64,000 nucleotides of DNA from assembly GCA_965199235.1 (NCBI GenBank), contig CBDAQU010000001.1, positions 434,001 to 498,000 on the forward strand. Reading direction: 5' to 3'. This document shows positions 17,828 to 27,059 of the stretch, one piece after another. The position numbers and the translations under genes were made by a program. The DNA comes from BOG-908 sp965199235. Its GTDB lineage: Bacteria; Pseudomonadota; Alphaproteobacteria; Acetobacterales; Acetobacteraceae. The notes beneath the pieces were generated by a model. That model saw only the letters and a program-made list of their open reading frames with translations, was not told where the DNA came from and ran no database searches. Numbering within the stretch: position 1 is the first letter of the stretch; each line of letters opens with the position of its first letter.

Positions 17828-19324
17828 ATGGTTCTCGAACGCATACGCGGTCTCGTGGCATCCAGGCAGGGCATGCCGCCCGCCGACCCGGACGTGATGC
17901 AGCACGCCGACCACGACGAACCTGCGCCGCAGCCGGGGTTCTTCGGCAAGCTTCCGGCGCGCGGCGATTTCGTCGGCCGCAGGCTGGACCAGGCGTTCCG
18001 CACCAGCTTCGACGACTGGCTGCAGAAATCCATCGCCACCAGCAGACGCCAGCTCGGCACGGCATGGCTGCCGTCCTACCTGAACGCGCCGATCTGGCGC
18101 TTCGTGCTCGGCCCCGATCTGTGCGGATCGCTGCCGACCTTGGGCGTGATGATGCCGAGCGTCGACCGTGTCGGCCGGTATTTCCCGCTGGTGATCGCGG
18201 CACAGCTGCCGGGATGCCTGTCGCCCGGCACGATGTTTCAGAGCGCCCGGCACTGGTTCGACGAGGCGGAACAGCTGATCCTGCAGTCGCTGGACGATGA
18301 TTTCGACTTCGACAGGTTCGACCGCGACGTGGTCGGCATCGGCGTGCCAGCCTACGTGCGTGCCGGCGAGGACCCTCACGGCCGCGCCCTGCGTCTGGAA
18401 CTTCATGAGGGAGACATGTCGCCCACCTACGCCCGCATCCTCGACCAGGTGCTGATGGGCAACAACGTGCCGTTCAGCCTGTGGTGGACGCTGGGGTCGG
18501 ACAAGGTAAAGGCCTCCGTGCTGCTGTGCCAAGGCATGCCTGCGCCGGCCAATTTTGCAGCCTTCGTGGACGGGCAGTGGAACGAATGGGGCTGGGAGCG
18601 GCCTGGCGATGGACAGGCGATGCTAGAAGACCTGCCAATCCTGACGCTCAAGCCGGTCAGCGTTCTGCCGTCGGCCGGCCGTACGCATCCCGGCACCAGG
18701 CGCCGGGTCAACGAGGACGCCGTGCTGCTGCGGCCGGATTTGGGACTATGGGCGGTGGCCGACGGCGTCGGCGGCCATGAGGCAGCGTCAGAAGCAAGCC
18801 AGATCGTGGTCGATCACCTCGACCAGTTCCTCACCCCGCTCAGCTTCGGCGGCGCGGTCGACGACCTTCGAGAGCTGTTGACGGCGGCAAACCAGGCGCT
18901 GCGCCAGCGTGCGTCGACCATAGCCGACCGTGCCATTGTCGCATCCACCGTCGTGGTCATGCTCGCCTATGGCGGGCATTACTGCCTGCTGTGGTCGGGG
19001 GACAGCCGCGGCTACCGGTTGCGTGACGGCACGCTGGAATGCGTCACCAAGGATCACGCGCTGTCCAAGGGCGGCGCGGTCACCCATGCAGTCGGGGCGG
19101 AGGAAACCTTGTTCCTCGAGCAGGTGCACGGCAGGCTGGAGCCGGGCGACCGCTTCATGCTGTGCAGCGACGGCCTGATAAAGGCGCTGAACGACGAGGA
19201 TATCGTCGAATCGCTTGCCGGCAGCCAAGTCGACCGGATGGTCGACCTGCTGCTGCAGAACGCGCTGGTCAGCGGCGCACGCGACAACGTCACCGTCGTC
19301 ACCGTGCTGAACCCGCCCGCATGA
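17828..19324 (+). CDS. tagF-pppA: TagF-PppA fusion: T6SS repressor domain plus PP2C phosphatase
   Basis: A 498-residue fusion. The N-terminal half (about 38-215) is TagF/ImpM, with GFFGKLPARGDFVGR and WRFVLGPDLCG. The C-terminal half (about 285-498) is a PPM/PP2C phosphatase with its metal-binding motifs intact: RRVNEDA, VADGVGGHEAA, LWSGDSRGYRL, MLCSDGL and ARDNVTVV. PppA reverses PpkA phosphorylation, and TagF is a post-translational repressor. The same fusion is known in Agrobacterium. ATG 17828 fits the family. Its stop overlaps ppkA. Confidence 0.93.
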   Translation: MVLERIRGLVASRQGMPPADPDVMQHADHDEPAPQPGFFGKLPARGDFVGRRLDQAFRTSFDDWLQKSIATSRRQLGTAWLPSYLNAPIWRFVLGPDLCGSLPTLGVMMPSVDRVGRYFPLVIAAQLPGCLSPGTMFQSARHWFDEAEQLILQSLDDDFDFDRFDRDVVGIGVPAYVRAGEDPHGRALRLELHEGDMSPTYARILDQVLMGNNVPFSLWWTLGSDKVKASVLLCQGMPAPANFAAFVDGQWNEWGWERPGDGQAMLEDLPILTLKPVSVLPSAGRTHPGTRRRVNEDAVLLRPDLGLWAVADGVGGHEAASEASQIVVDHLDQFLTPLSFGGAVDDLRELLTAANQALRQRASTIADRAIVASTVVVMLAYGGHYCLLWSGDSRGYRLRDGTLECVTKDHALSKGGAVTHAVGAEETLFLEQVHGRLEPGDRFMLCSDGLIKALNDEDIVESLAGSQVDRMVDLLLQNALVSGARDNVTVVTVLNPPA

Positions 19325-20937
19325 GCGGGCATGGCGCACCGGAGACGCATTCGGCGGATGGGGATGATGGCGCCGAACCTCTCGGCCACGCGATGCTGGA
19401 AGACGAGCCCACCACGATCGTGGCGGCAGACCACGTATCGTTCGGGCCGGAGGAGACCGAAGACGAGCCGACCACCATCGTGGTGACGGAGCAGGAGATC
19501 GCCCAGCATGCCATGCTGGAGGACGAGCCGACCACGATCATGGCGGCCGAGACGATGCCGTCAGAGCATGACGAGCACGTGCGCGAGGACGGGCCGACCA
19601 CCATTGTCGCCGCTGATCCAGCCTATGAACCGGACTACGACGAGGACGAGGTGACCTCGATCGTCCAAGGGCCATGGCACGACCAGGCGCCGCACGATCC
19701 GTCGGCGGTCTCCGAACTGACGCCTGCTCCGGCGTCGACCTACGGAGAGCATCAGGAGCGAGCGGCGGACCAATCCGATCATGCCGAGTCCGCCGCTGCC
19801 GTCCAAGGCGCGGCGAGCCACCCGACCGACGCGGTGCCGTATCCTGAACACGGCGAAGGCACACAAATCCGGCTCGGGCAGGGTCTGCAGGGCGAAGCAG
19901 GCCAGGAGCGAAGCTGGTTCGACGGCAGGCTGCAGGATTTCACCACCGCCTTGCAGCAGGACGAGGCAGGCCGGCCGCGCCCGCCGCAGGAGCGTCAGAT
20001 GCTGGCGGCCAGCGCACGGGACATGATCGCGCGCGTGGCCATGCACCGCGCCAGGGGCGCCGAAGGCTGGGAAGCCGATACGGTGCTGCAGCCGGACCAG
20101 TTGCTGGCCAACACCTACATCGTCCGCTCGCTGATCGCGCGGGGGGGCGTGGGCGAGATCTACCGCACGCGGCATCGCGACCTGAAGACCGAACACGCAG
20201 TCAAGATCTTGCTGCCCCGTTACGCGCTCGACTCGACCTTGCTGACGATGATGCTGGACGAGGCACGGCTGCTGCAATGCGTGCGTCACGAGGCGGTGGT
20301 CGGCTGCCAGGACCTGCTGCGCGACGCCGACGGACGGCCGATGATCGTAATGGACTACCTGCGCGGCCGCACGCTCTCGAGCCGCCTGCGCGAGGGCCGG
20401 CTGTCCCTGCCCGACCTGCTGGCGCTGACTCGCCGCCTGGCGGACGGTCTGTCCGCCATCCACGCGGCCGGCATCGTGCACCAGGACGTCTCGCCCGACA
20501 ACGTGATCCTGACCGAGGATAGCTGTGCCGCGGCGACGATCATCGATTTCGGGCTGGCGCGCAGCATGGGCAGCATACGCGACACGCACCGCAACCTCGA
20601 TTTCGCCGGCAAGTTCTCCTGGTCCTCGCCCGAGCAGCTCTCCGGCCGGGTGACCGCTGTCGACGCCCGCTCCGACCTTTACAGCCTGGGGTTGATGCTG
20701 GCCGCTGCGGCGCGTGGCTATCGGCTGGACATGGGGACCGATCTGGAGAGCGCGCGTGCCGCCCGCACCACCGTGCCGTCGCTCGCCGGCATAGAGGAGC
20801 CGGTGGCGGGCCTGCTCAAAGTTCTGCTCGCTCCCTCGCCCTCCGCCCGCCTGGGGTCGGCTGCGGCAATCCACGACATGTTACGGCCGCGCCCCCCTAC
20901 CCTGCTGGAACGGCTGCAAAGCTTCCTGGGACGGTAG
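19321..20937 (+). CDS. ppkA: T6SS Ser/Thr protein kinase PpkA (ImpN) with N-terminal EDEPTTIV repeats
   Basis: The 538-residue protein has a Hanks-type kinase domain (about 255-520): glycine loop ARGGVGEIYR, ATP lysine in HAVKILL, catalytic HQDVSPDN (Gln replaces Arg of the usual HRD), and DFG in IDFGLARS. No transmembrane or von Willebrand domain is seen at the C-terminus. The first 120 residues are acidic and carry five EDEPTTIV-like motifs at about 27, 47, 67, 89 and 108. It should phosphorylate TssL and/or Fha to switch T6SS on. It starts within the tagF-pppA stop and ends the operon. Confidence 0.92.
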   Translation: MSGHGAPETHSADGDDGAEPLGHAMLEDEPTTIVAADHVSFGPEETEDEPTTIVVTEQEIAQHAMLEDEPTTIMAAETMPSEHDEHVREDGPTTIVAADPAYEPDYDEDEVTSIVQGPWHDQAPHDPSAVSELTPAPASTYGEHQERAADQSDHAESAAAVQGAASHPTDAVPYPEHGEGTQIRLGQGLQGEAGQERSWFDGRLQDFTTALQQDEAGRPRPPQERQMLAASARDMIARVAMHRARGAEGWEADTVLQPDQLLANTYIVRSLIARGGVGEIYRTRHRDLKTEHAVKILLPRYALDSTLLTMMLDEARLLQCVRHEAVVGCQDLLRDADGRPMIVMDYLRGRTLSSRLREGRLSLPDLLALTRRLADGLSAIHAAGIVHQDVSPDNVILTEDSCAAATIIDFGLARSMGSIRDTHRNLDFAGKFSWSSPEQLSGRVTAVDARSDLYSLGLMLAAAARGYRLDMGTDLESARAARTTVPSLAGIEEPVAGLLKVLLAPSPSARLGSAAAIHDMLRPRPPTLLERLQSFLGR

Positions 20938-20967
20938 GGCTTACTGTCAGCTCCCTCTGTCGTTATG

Positions 20968-21079
20968 CCGGTTTGGCGCAGAGTGTCCGCGAGTAGGCGG
21001 ACCTCAAACCGGTCTAGGCCTTGTTTTGGCGAGCAATTTCGTTACTCCGACTATCCCAGTCTGCGTGACATCGCTCTAA
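20968..21079 (+). repeat. Dispersed double-hairpin element, copy A
   Basis: First of five copies. The left part carries GTCCGC/GCGGAC around a GAGTAG loop, then CAAACCGGTC; the right part runs from GCGAGCAATTTCGT to GTGACATCGCTCTAA. It lies between the converging ends of ppkA and the acyltransferase/synthetase gene, where it can act as a bidirectional terminator. The left outer arm is altered here (GCCGGTTT, TTGGCGCAGAG). Confidence 0.88.
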
Positions 21080-21139
21080 ACGCCGAGAGCGCCTGAAGGG
21101 CTTGGCCTTGAGCGGTTTGGAAGACGACGGACTGTCGCT

Positions 21140-24100
21140 TCAGGCCGCTAGGCGCGCCTCCTCCACCAGCCGCGTCGCCGATACATAATCCACCTTGCCG
21201 GTTCCCAGCAGCGGCAGCGCGTTCACCACGCGCACACTGCGCGGCACGGCGATTTCCGCCGCCCCGTTCTCGCGTGCATGCGCGAGCAAGGCAGGCACGG
21301 TGGCGTCGGATTGCGTGGTCAACAGGACCAGCGCCTCTCCCTTGCGGACGTCTGCGACGGCGACGACCGCGTGCGACGCGCTTGGCCACAGGGCGGCAGC
21401 CAGCGCTTCGGCGGCCGGCATCGACACCATCTCGCCGGCGATCTTGGCAAAGCGCCTGGCGCGCGCGTGGATGGTCACGAAACGGTCTGCGTCGACGGTG
21501 CAGATGTCGCCTGTGTCGTACCATCCGCCCGGCAAGGTTTCGAGCACGCCAGGGGCCGACGGGCGCAGGTAGCCAAGCATCACGTTGGGTCCGTGCACGA
21601 CCAGTCGGCCGCCTTCGGCGATGCCCTCCACCGGGTCGAGGCGGTAGGCGATACCGGGCAGCAGGCGTCCGGCCGAGCCGGGGCGGCTGTGCATGGGCGA
21701 GTTCAGCGCCAGCACGGGCGAGGTCTCGGTGGCGCCGTAGCCTTCCAAAACCCGGGTGCCGAACCGCTCGGCGTACAGCCGGCGCGTCTCCTCGCGCACC
21801 CGTTCTGCGCCGGAGAAGATGTATCGCATCCTGTAGAAATCATAAGGGTGTGCAAAACGCGCCCAGCCGGTCAGGAACGTGTCGGTACCGAAAGCGATGG
21901 TGCTGTCAGTGTCGTAGATCAGTTCAGGAACGATCCGGTAGTGCAGCGGCGACGGGTAATAAAAGGTGCGCACGCCGCAGAGCAGCGGCAGCAGGGCGGC
22001 GCCTGTCAGGCCGAAGGAGTGGAACATAGGCATGGCGTTGAACACGCGGTCCGACGCGTTGAAATCGACCACGGACGAGACCTGCGCGATGTTGGCCAGG
22101 ATGTTGCGGTGGCTCAGCACAACGCCCTTCGGCGCGCCCTCGGACCCGCTGGTGAACAGCACCACCGCGGGCGCGCTGGCTGCCACGCGCGCGCCTGGCA
22201 GACGACGGGCGCGTCTGGCGTCGATCCAGCCGCGCAGTTTGGCGGCGATGCCGAACTCGGCGCGCACATCCTCCAGCCAGACAAAGCGCACATGCCGTTG
22301 CATCCGTGCCACGGCAGGATGGAGCTTGCCGCGCTCGACAAACGCGCGGGAAGACAGCACGGTGGTCACCTGAGCCGCCTCGCAGGCGGCGAGCATGGCT
22401 TCGGCGCCGGCCGAAAAGTTCAGCATGGCAGGCACGCGCCCGAACGCCTGGACCGCCACGAAGGTGACGACCGCCCCGCTGGCGTTGGGCAGCATGATCC
22501 CGAGCCGGCCGCCGAGCGGCGCCTCACGCGCCAGCCGGTGGCCGAGCACGGCCGCGCCGAGCATGACGCGGCGATAGGTGAGAGGAGCCCGCGCGGTGTC
22601 CTCGATGATCGGCATCTTGGGACCGAAGCGGTCCTGCGCGTCGAGCAACGCCCTGAACAGCGACCGGTCCGTGTTTGCGGTCAAAAAGCCGGATTGCTCC
22701 ATGACGCCCTGCAGGATGGCGCCGACCGCTCGGCGGCGCGCACGGCCGTGCAGGCCCGGATCGGCTTCGATGGTGACCGGCGGCAACATGGTCAGCGAAA
22801 GCGGCGGAAACCAGCGCCGCGGCACGTGGCGGTCCATTCGGGAGAGACGAGAGTATTGCAAGCCGTCGATGCGCACCGGAACGATCACCGCGCCCGCGCG
22901 GTCGGCGACCATCCCGGCGCCCTCATACACCTTCATCAGCGCGCCGGTGGTGGTGATGCGGCCTTCGGGAAACACCACCAGCGTCTGCCCGTCGCGCACG
23001 GCATAAACCATCATTCGGACGTTGAACGGGTTGGCCGGATCGATCGGGAAATAGCGTATGGCGGCGAGGAACGGCTTGGCCCACCAGCGCCGTGCGATGT
23101 GGACGTTGACCGCGAAGACCGGCGCGCCGGACAGGAAGGCGGCGACGAAGCAGCCGTCGGCGAGGCTCTGATGGTTGACCACGATCACCGCGCGTGTGCC
23201 GTGGCCGGGCATGTTTTCCAGTCCGGAGAGCGAGACGGTGTGGAAGCTGCGGAAGTACCAGCGCGCCAAGGCGCGAACCGTGTCCTGCGGCAGGACGTGC
23301 ATGATCCACAGCGCCACGGCGAGATTGGCAGCGGCCGACCATTCCAGGATGCGCGCGGCACTCATACGTGACGCGAGCAGCGCAGTCAGGCCGGCGGCGC
23401 AGGCCATTCCTGCCGCGTTCACCACGTTGTTCGCGGCGATCATGCGAGACAGCTGCGCGCGGTCCGAACGCTCCTGGATCACGGCGTAGAGCGGCACCGA
23501 GTACAGTCCGCCGCAGGCTGCCAACAGGAACAGGTCGGCCAACACGTGCCAGCCCACGACGCCGTGCAACAGAGAGGCGGCGCTGCTCAGGCCATGAGCG
23601 CCGCTAGCCTGGTGGCCAAAATCCCAAAGGAACACGGACAGTCCCAAGGCGGCGAAGGGGACGAGGCGGAGCGTCGCCTCGCCGTGCAGCAAACGCGAGC
23701 AGCCCAGCGAGCCCACGCCGACGCCGACGGAGAACACGGCCAGCAACAGCGTGAACACCTGCGGACCGGCGCCCAGGCCATCACGGACCAGGGTCGGCAG
23801 CTCGGCGATCAGGGTGGCGCCCAAGACCCAGAACCAGCTCAGCCCAAGGATGCACAGCCAGACAGAAGGGTGCGCGCGTGCGTTGACGAGCAGGTTGCCG
23901 GTCTCCCGCAGCACGTTCCAGCCGATACGCAGGCCGGGCGCGCTGGACGGCGCGGGCAGGACAAAAACGGCGCTCCCCAACCCCACCAACGCGACGGCCA
24001 AGCCGGCCACCGACACGATGACGGCGCCCTGGGCCAGTCCGAACAGCAACGGGCCGGCTATCGTTCCCGCCAGAATGCCGAGGAAGGTGCCGGCCTCGAC

Positions 24101-24538
24101 CAGGCCGTTGCCGGCCACCAGCTCGTCTTCGGCCAGATGCTGCGGCAGAATGGCGTATTTCAACGGGCCGAAGAACGTCGCTTGCACGCCCAGCCCGGCC
24201 AGAACGCCGAACAGCAGGCCCACGCTGCCGAGCATGAACCCTAATGTTGCGAGCGCCATCAGCGCCAGCTCGGCCGCCTTGGTGGCGATGATAAGGCGGC
24301 GCTTGTCGAAACGGTCGGCAACCTGGCCGGCGGTTGCCGACAGCATCATGTAGGGCAGGATGAACACCCCGCCGGCAAGCGCCACAAGTGCCGACCCCTG
24401 ATCACGCGCCGTCCTGAACAGGATCAGCACGACCAGCGCGTTCTTGAACACGTTGTCGTTCATCGCGCCGAGCGTCTGGGTGATGAGCAACGGGGCGAGA
24501 CGGCGGGAGGTGAGCAGGTTCGTCGTACGGGGTGTCAT
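21140..24538 (-). CDS. aas: MFS lysophospholipid transporter / PlsC acyltransferase / acyl-ACP synthetase fusion (LplT-Aas type)
   Basis: The 1132-residue protein is a three-part fusion. Residues 1 to about 400 form a 12-helix MFS transporter resembling LplT (LLITQTLGAMNDNVFKNAL). About 430-620 is a PlsC-type acyltransferase with NHQSLAD (HX4D) and FPEGRIT. About 640-1132 is an AMP-forming acyl-ACP synthetase with FTSGSEGAPKG, EGYGATETSP and GWYDTGD. Together they would take in lysophosphatidylethanolamine and re-acylate it at the inner membrane. In Escherichia coli lplT and aas are separate adjacent genes. All active motifs appear intact. Confidence 0.92.
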   Translation of the reverse strand: MTPRTTNLLTSRRLAPLLITQTLGAMNDNVFKNALVVLILFRTARDQGSALVALAGGVFILPYMMLSATAGQVADRFDKRRLIIATKAAELALMALATLGFMLGSVGLLFGVLAGLGVQATFFGPLKYAILPQHLAEDELVAGNGLVEAGTFLGILAGTIAGPLLFGLAQGAVIVSVAGLAVALVGLGSAVFVLPAPSSAPGLRIGWNVLRETGNLLVNARAHPSVWLCILGLSWFWVLGATLIAELPTLVRDGLGAGPQVFTLLLAVFSVGVGVGSLGCSRLLHGEATLRLVPFAALGLSVFLWDFGHQASGAHGLSSAASLLHGVVGWHVLADLFLLAACGGLYSVPLYAVIQERSDRAQLSRMIAANNVVNAAGMACAAGLTALLASRMSAARILEWSAAANLAVALWIMHVLPQDTVRALARWYFRSFHTVSLSGLENMPGHGTRAVIVVNHQSLADGCFVAAFLSGAPVFAVNVHIARRWWAKPFLAAIRYFPIDPANPFNVRMMVYAVRDGQTLVVFPEGRITTTGALMKVYEGAGMVADRAGAVIVPVRIDGLQYSRLSRMDRHVPRRWFPPLSLTMLPPVTIEADPGLHGRARRRAVGAILQGVMEQSGFLTANTDRSLFRALLDAQDRFGPKMPIIEDTARAPLTYRRVMLGAAVLGHRLAREAPLGGRLGIMLPNASGAVVTFVAVQAFGRVPAMLNFSAGAEAMLAACEAAQVTTVLSSRAFVERGKLHPAVARMQRHVRFVWLEDVRAEFGIAAKLRGWIDARRARRLPGARVAASAPAVVLFTSGSEGAPKGVVLSHRNILANIAQVSSVVDFNASDRVFNAMPMFHSFGLTGAALLPLLCGVRTFYYPSPLHYRIVPELIYDTDSTIAFGTDTFLTGWARFAHPYDFYRMRYIFSGAERVREETRRLYAERFGTRVLEGYGATETSPVLALNSPMHSRPGSAGRLLPGIAYRLDPVEGIAEGGRLVVHGPNVMLGYLRPSAPGVLETLPGGWYDTGDICTVDADRFVTIHARARRFAKIAGEMVSMPAAEALAAALWPSASHAVVAVADVRKGEALVLLTTQSDATVPALLAHARENGAAEIAVPRSVRVVNALPLLGTGKVDYVSATRLVEEARLAA

Positions 24539-24681
24539 GAACCCTGTTCCTACAAGGAGGCTTCCTGCATGGGTTGAGGATGATTTTAGTCGAAGGGTAA
24601 CGCAAGCTTGCCTTGGCCAGCCGACAACTCCAGTTGGTCACCAGTCCCGAGCCTATCGTGGGACGTGAAACGGAGCTGGTG

Positions 24682-25071
24682 ATGTTTGCAGTTGCGAGGA
24701 AGCGATTATTGGCGGGCGCCGCTGTGATCGCCGCAATGTGCCTTCCAGGCCTGGCGGTGCCGGCACAGGCAGCCGGGCATGGCGGCGGCGTCTCGGTCGG
24801 CCATGGAGGGTTCGCCGGTGGGTATCACGGCGGCTACGGAGGCGGCTACCGCGGCGGCTTCGGCTACCGCGGCGGGTTCGGCTACCGTGGAGGATATGGC
24901 TTTGGCTACCGAGGTTTCGGCTATGGCGGTTTTGGCTACCGCGGCGGGTTCGGCGTAGGATTCGGGTTCTATCCCGGCTACCGCTACGGCTACCCAGGTT
25001 ACGGTTACCCGGTCTACGCGCCCTACGCCTACCCGTACGCCGTCCCGCCAGTGGTGGCGGCGCCCTACTAG
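24682..25071 (+). CDS. Secreted Gly/Tyr-rich repeat protein
   Basis: The 129-residue protein has a clear signal peptide (KRLLAGAAVIAAMCLPGLAVPAQA, cleavage near residue 30). The mature part is almost wholly tandem G-G-[YF] and GYRGGFGYRGG-like repeats, ending with Tyr/Pro/Ala. Similar small Gly/Tyr-rich exported proteins occur in many alphaproteobacteria without a known function; a structural or surface-coat role is only a guess. GGAG seven bases upstream supports ATG 24682. The stop codon touches repeat copy B. Confidence 0.8.
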   Translation: MFAVARKRLLAGAAVIAAMCLPGLAVPAQAAGHGGGVSVGHGGFAGGYHGGYGGGYRGGFGYRGGFGYRGGYGFGYRGFGYGGFGYRGGFGVGFGFYPGYRYGYPGYGYPVYAPYAYPYAVPPVVAAPY

Positions 25072-25183
25072 ATCGGTTTCACGCAGAGTGTCCGCGAGTA
25101 GGCGGACCTTAGATCGGTCTAGGCCTTGTTTTGGCCAGCAATTCGTCACTCCGACTATTCCAGTCTGCGTGACATCGCCCTAA
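25071..25183 (+). repeat. Dispersed double-hairpin element, copy B
   Basis: Nearly full copy starting at the final base of the Gly/Tyr-rich gene's stop codon. It contains TTTCACGCAGAGTG, the GTCCGC/GCGGAC hairpin, GGTCTAGGCC, then CCAGTCTGCGTGACATCGCC. It lies between two converging genes. In this copy GATCGG replaces ACCGG at both left-half sites. Confidence 0.9.
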
Positions 25184-25227
25184 CGCGTGAGACGAGGGCC
25201 GGAGGCGATGCCTCCGGCCCATGCTCT

Positions 25228-26907
25228 CTACTTGGCCAAATCGTGGGTTACCTGGCCTATGTTGAAGGTACCGAGCCCGGTTGTCAGGTCGTAACCGGGC
25301 GTAGCGCTGTAGGCACCGTTGTTGCCGACGACGATGTCGTTGAACCCGCCATTCGGGTAGCTTCCAAACAGTCCACCGGTACCGCCCGTCGGATTGTAAA
25401 GCCCGTAGAGGCGTGGAGAGGCGAAGCCGAGCTTGGGGTTGATCGAGACCGCCCTTGCCCAGACTCCGAGCGCCAGCGGCGAGGACAGGCTTGTCCCGCC
25501 CACCGCCTCCGGCGTGCCGTTGACGTAGACCGTGGCACCCGAATTCGGGTCGGCATCCATGGCGACGTCAGGCACGCCGCGCGTGCCGGTTGTCGACAGC
25601 AGGGCCACGGCCGCCTCCTGCCAGTTCGGACTGGTCTCGAACAGCGAAAGACCGCCGCCCCCGGTGTTCCAGGAGATCTCCGTGTCGTAGCTGCCATCGG
25701 CGTTGGTCAGCAGCGTGGTGCCACCGACGCCGACGACATAGGGACTGGCGGCAGGGTAGTTGACCAGAGGGGCGCCGGCCGGAACGCCGTTCACGCCGGC
25801 AGGCCCGATCGGACAGAACGAACCCGTGTCGCCTGACGAGGCGAAGAACGTCTGACCCTGGGAGGCGGCTTCGAGGAAGATGCTGTCGTCAACCGTCAGC
25901 GATCCGTCGAGCTCGGGGAACACTTCGCACTCGCCGAGCGACGCGCTGGCGGCCTTCGCGAGATCGTCCGTGGCCCAGTGCGAGAACTCGAGTGCCAGGT
26001 CCGAGTCGGACAGCGACGTGGTCGTGTAGAGATAGATTTTCTTCAGCTTGCCCGCCATGCCCGACGAGTACTGGGTGTCCATATCCCACTCGTCTGCACC
26101 AGACACGTCCGGGCTGGGCACGCCTACCTGCACCACCTCCACCGGAACATGCGGCACGCCGAATGCGGTTTCCGCGATGCGCAAATCCTTCACGACGCCC
26201 TTCATGTTGCCTTCGGCCATGATGGCGATCGTTGCACGCGCGGCGGGCTTCGTCGCCGAACCGCCATAGATGCTGACAAATTGCGGCGGCGTATAGCTGA
26301 CCAGGTATTGCGGCGTGGGCAGCGCGATCTGGGACGCCATCTGGCCGACCGTGTTCAGGCCGAGCACCGCAGAGACGATGCCGCCGAGTGCCGCGGGAAC
26401 CTGGGCGGGCGTCGTGTTGACGTATCGGGGCACGCCGCCGACGGAGACCGCCTCCAAAGCTGTGTTGAAAGCCGCTTCCGCCTGGCCAGCCGTGCCGTCC
26501 GCACTGATCAGCAGCCCGTTCGGCTCGACTGTCACGTTGGTGAACCCGGCTGACTGCAGGTAGCTGACCACCGTGGAGATCTGCGCGTCGGAAGGGGCGT
26601 AGCCGGCCCGAAACTGTTGCGGCGTAAGATATCGGCCGTATGTGGCGCTGGCAGCATTGGCCGCGTTGGCGACCAGGGCGAGAAGTGCCGCCTTGTTCTG
26701 CATCTGGAGCCCAAGCCGAACGGTCAACGGCTTGTCTAAGGGCAGCGCGCCCAAGTCGGTGGCGGAGTTCAGCATGCTCAGCGTAATCGCGCCGGTCGCG
26801 GTCGGCGCCCATGCTGCCACGCTTGCGCCCGCCGCAGTGGCGGTCACTGCGGAGAGAACGGTTCCAGCCAGCGTAAGCCTAAGTGCCTGTCGTGCAGAAT
26901 GTATCAT
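25228..26907 (-). CDS. Secreted sedolisin-family (S53) serine-carboxyl peptidase with pro-domain
   Basis: About 559 residues: signal peptide (LRLTLAGTVLSAVTATAAGA), a pro-kumamolisin activation domain (about 40-185, including YGRYLTPQQF), and an S53 catalytic domain. Catalytic residues can be assigned: Glu and Asp in DEWDMDTQ, Asp in FASSGDTGSF, and Ser in GGTSLSSP. The C-terminal GYDLTTGLG segment resembles the calcium-binding end. Such enzymes are exported acid proteases, consistent with an acid habitat. ATG 26907 is preferred (GGAG upstream); ATG 26925 adds six residues. Confidence 0.92.
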   Translation of the reverse strand: MIHSARQALRLTLAGTVLSAVTATAAGASVAAWAPTATGAITLSMLNSATDLGALPLDKPLTVRLGLQMQNKAALLALVANAANAASATYGRYLTPQQFRAGYAPSDAQISTVVSYLQSAGFTNVTVEPNGLLISADGTAGQAEAAFNTALEAVSVGGVPRYVNTTPAQVPAALGGIVSAVLGLNTVGQMASQIALPTPQYLVSYTPPQFVSIYGGSATKPAARATIAIMAEGNMKGVVKDLRIAETAFGVPHVPVEVVQVGVPSPDVSGADEWDMDTQYSSGMAGKLKKIYLYTTTSLSDSDLALEFSHWATDDLAKAASASLGECEVFPELDGSLTVDDSIFLEAASQGQTFFASSGDTGSFCPIGPAGVNGVPAGAPLVNYPAASPYVVGVGGTTLLTNADGSYDTEISWNTGGGGLSLFETSPNWQEAAVALLSTTGTRGVPDVAMDADPNSGATVYVNGTPEAVGGTSLSSPLALGVWARAVSINPKLGFASPRLYGLYNPTGGTGGLFGSYPNGGFNDIVVGNNGAYSATPGYDLTTGLGTFNIGQVTHDLAK

Positions 26908-27059
26908 CGTCGCGTCGTGCTCCATGCCGGATTGGTACCAGCATGCTTACGAACAAACACGGCAAGTGGATGCGCCCGCTGCAACGATTATCACGCAATC
27001 CTTACAATAACATGTAGGGTCGTATTGAGACCGTGCCGTGTCAAAACAGTTTACGGCTT

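Noticed and set aside
21278..23371. Long plus-strand frame (about 697 codons) within the aas gene
   Set aside because: The minus strand encodes the complete three-domain protein with all motifs; the plus frame has no recognisable domain.
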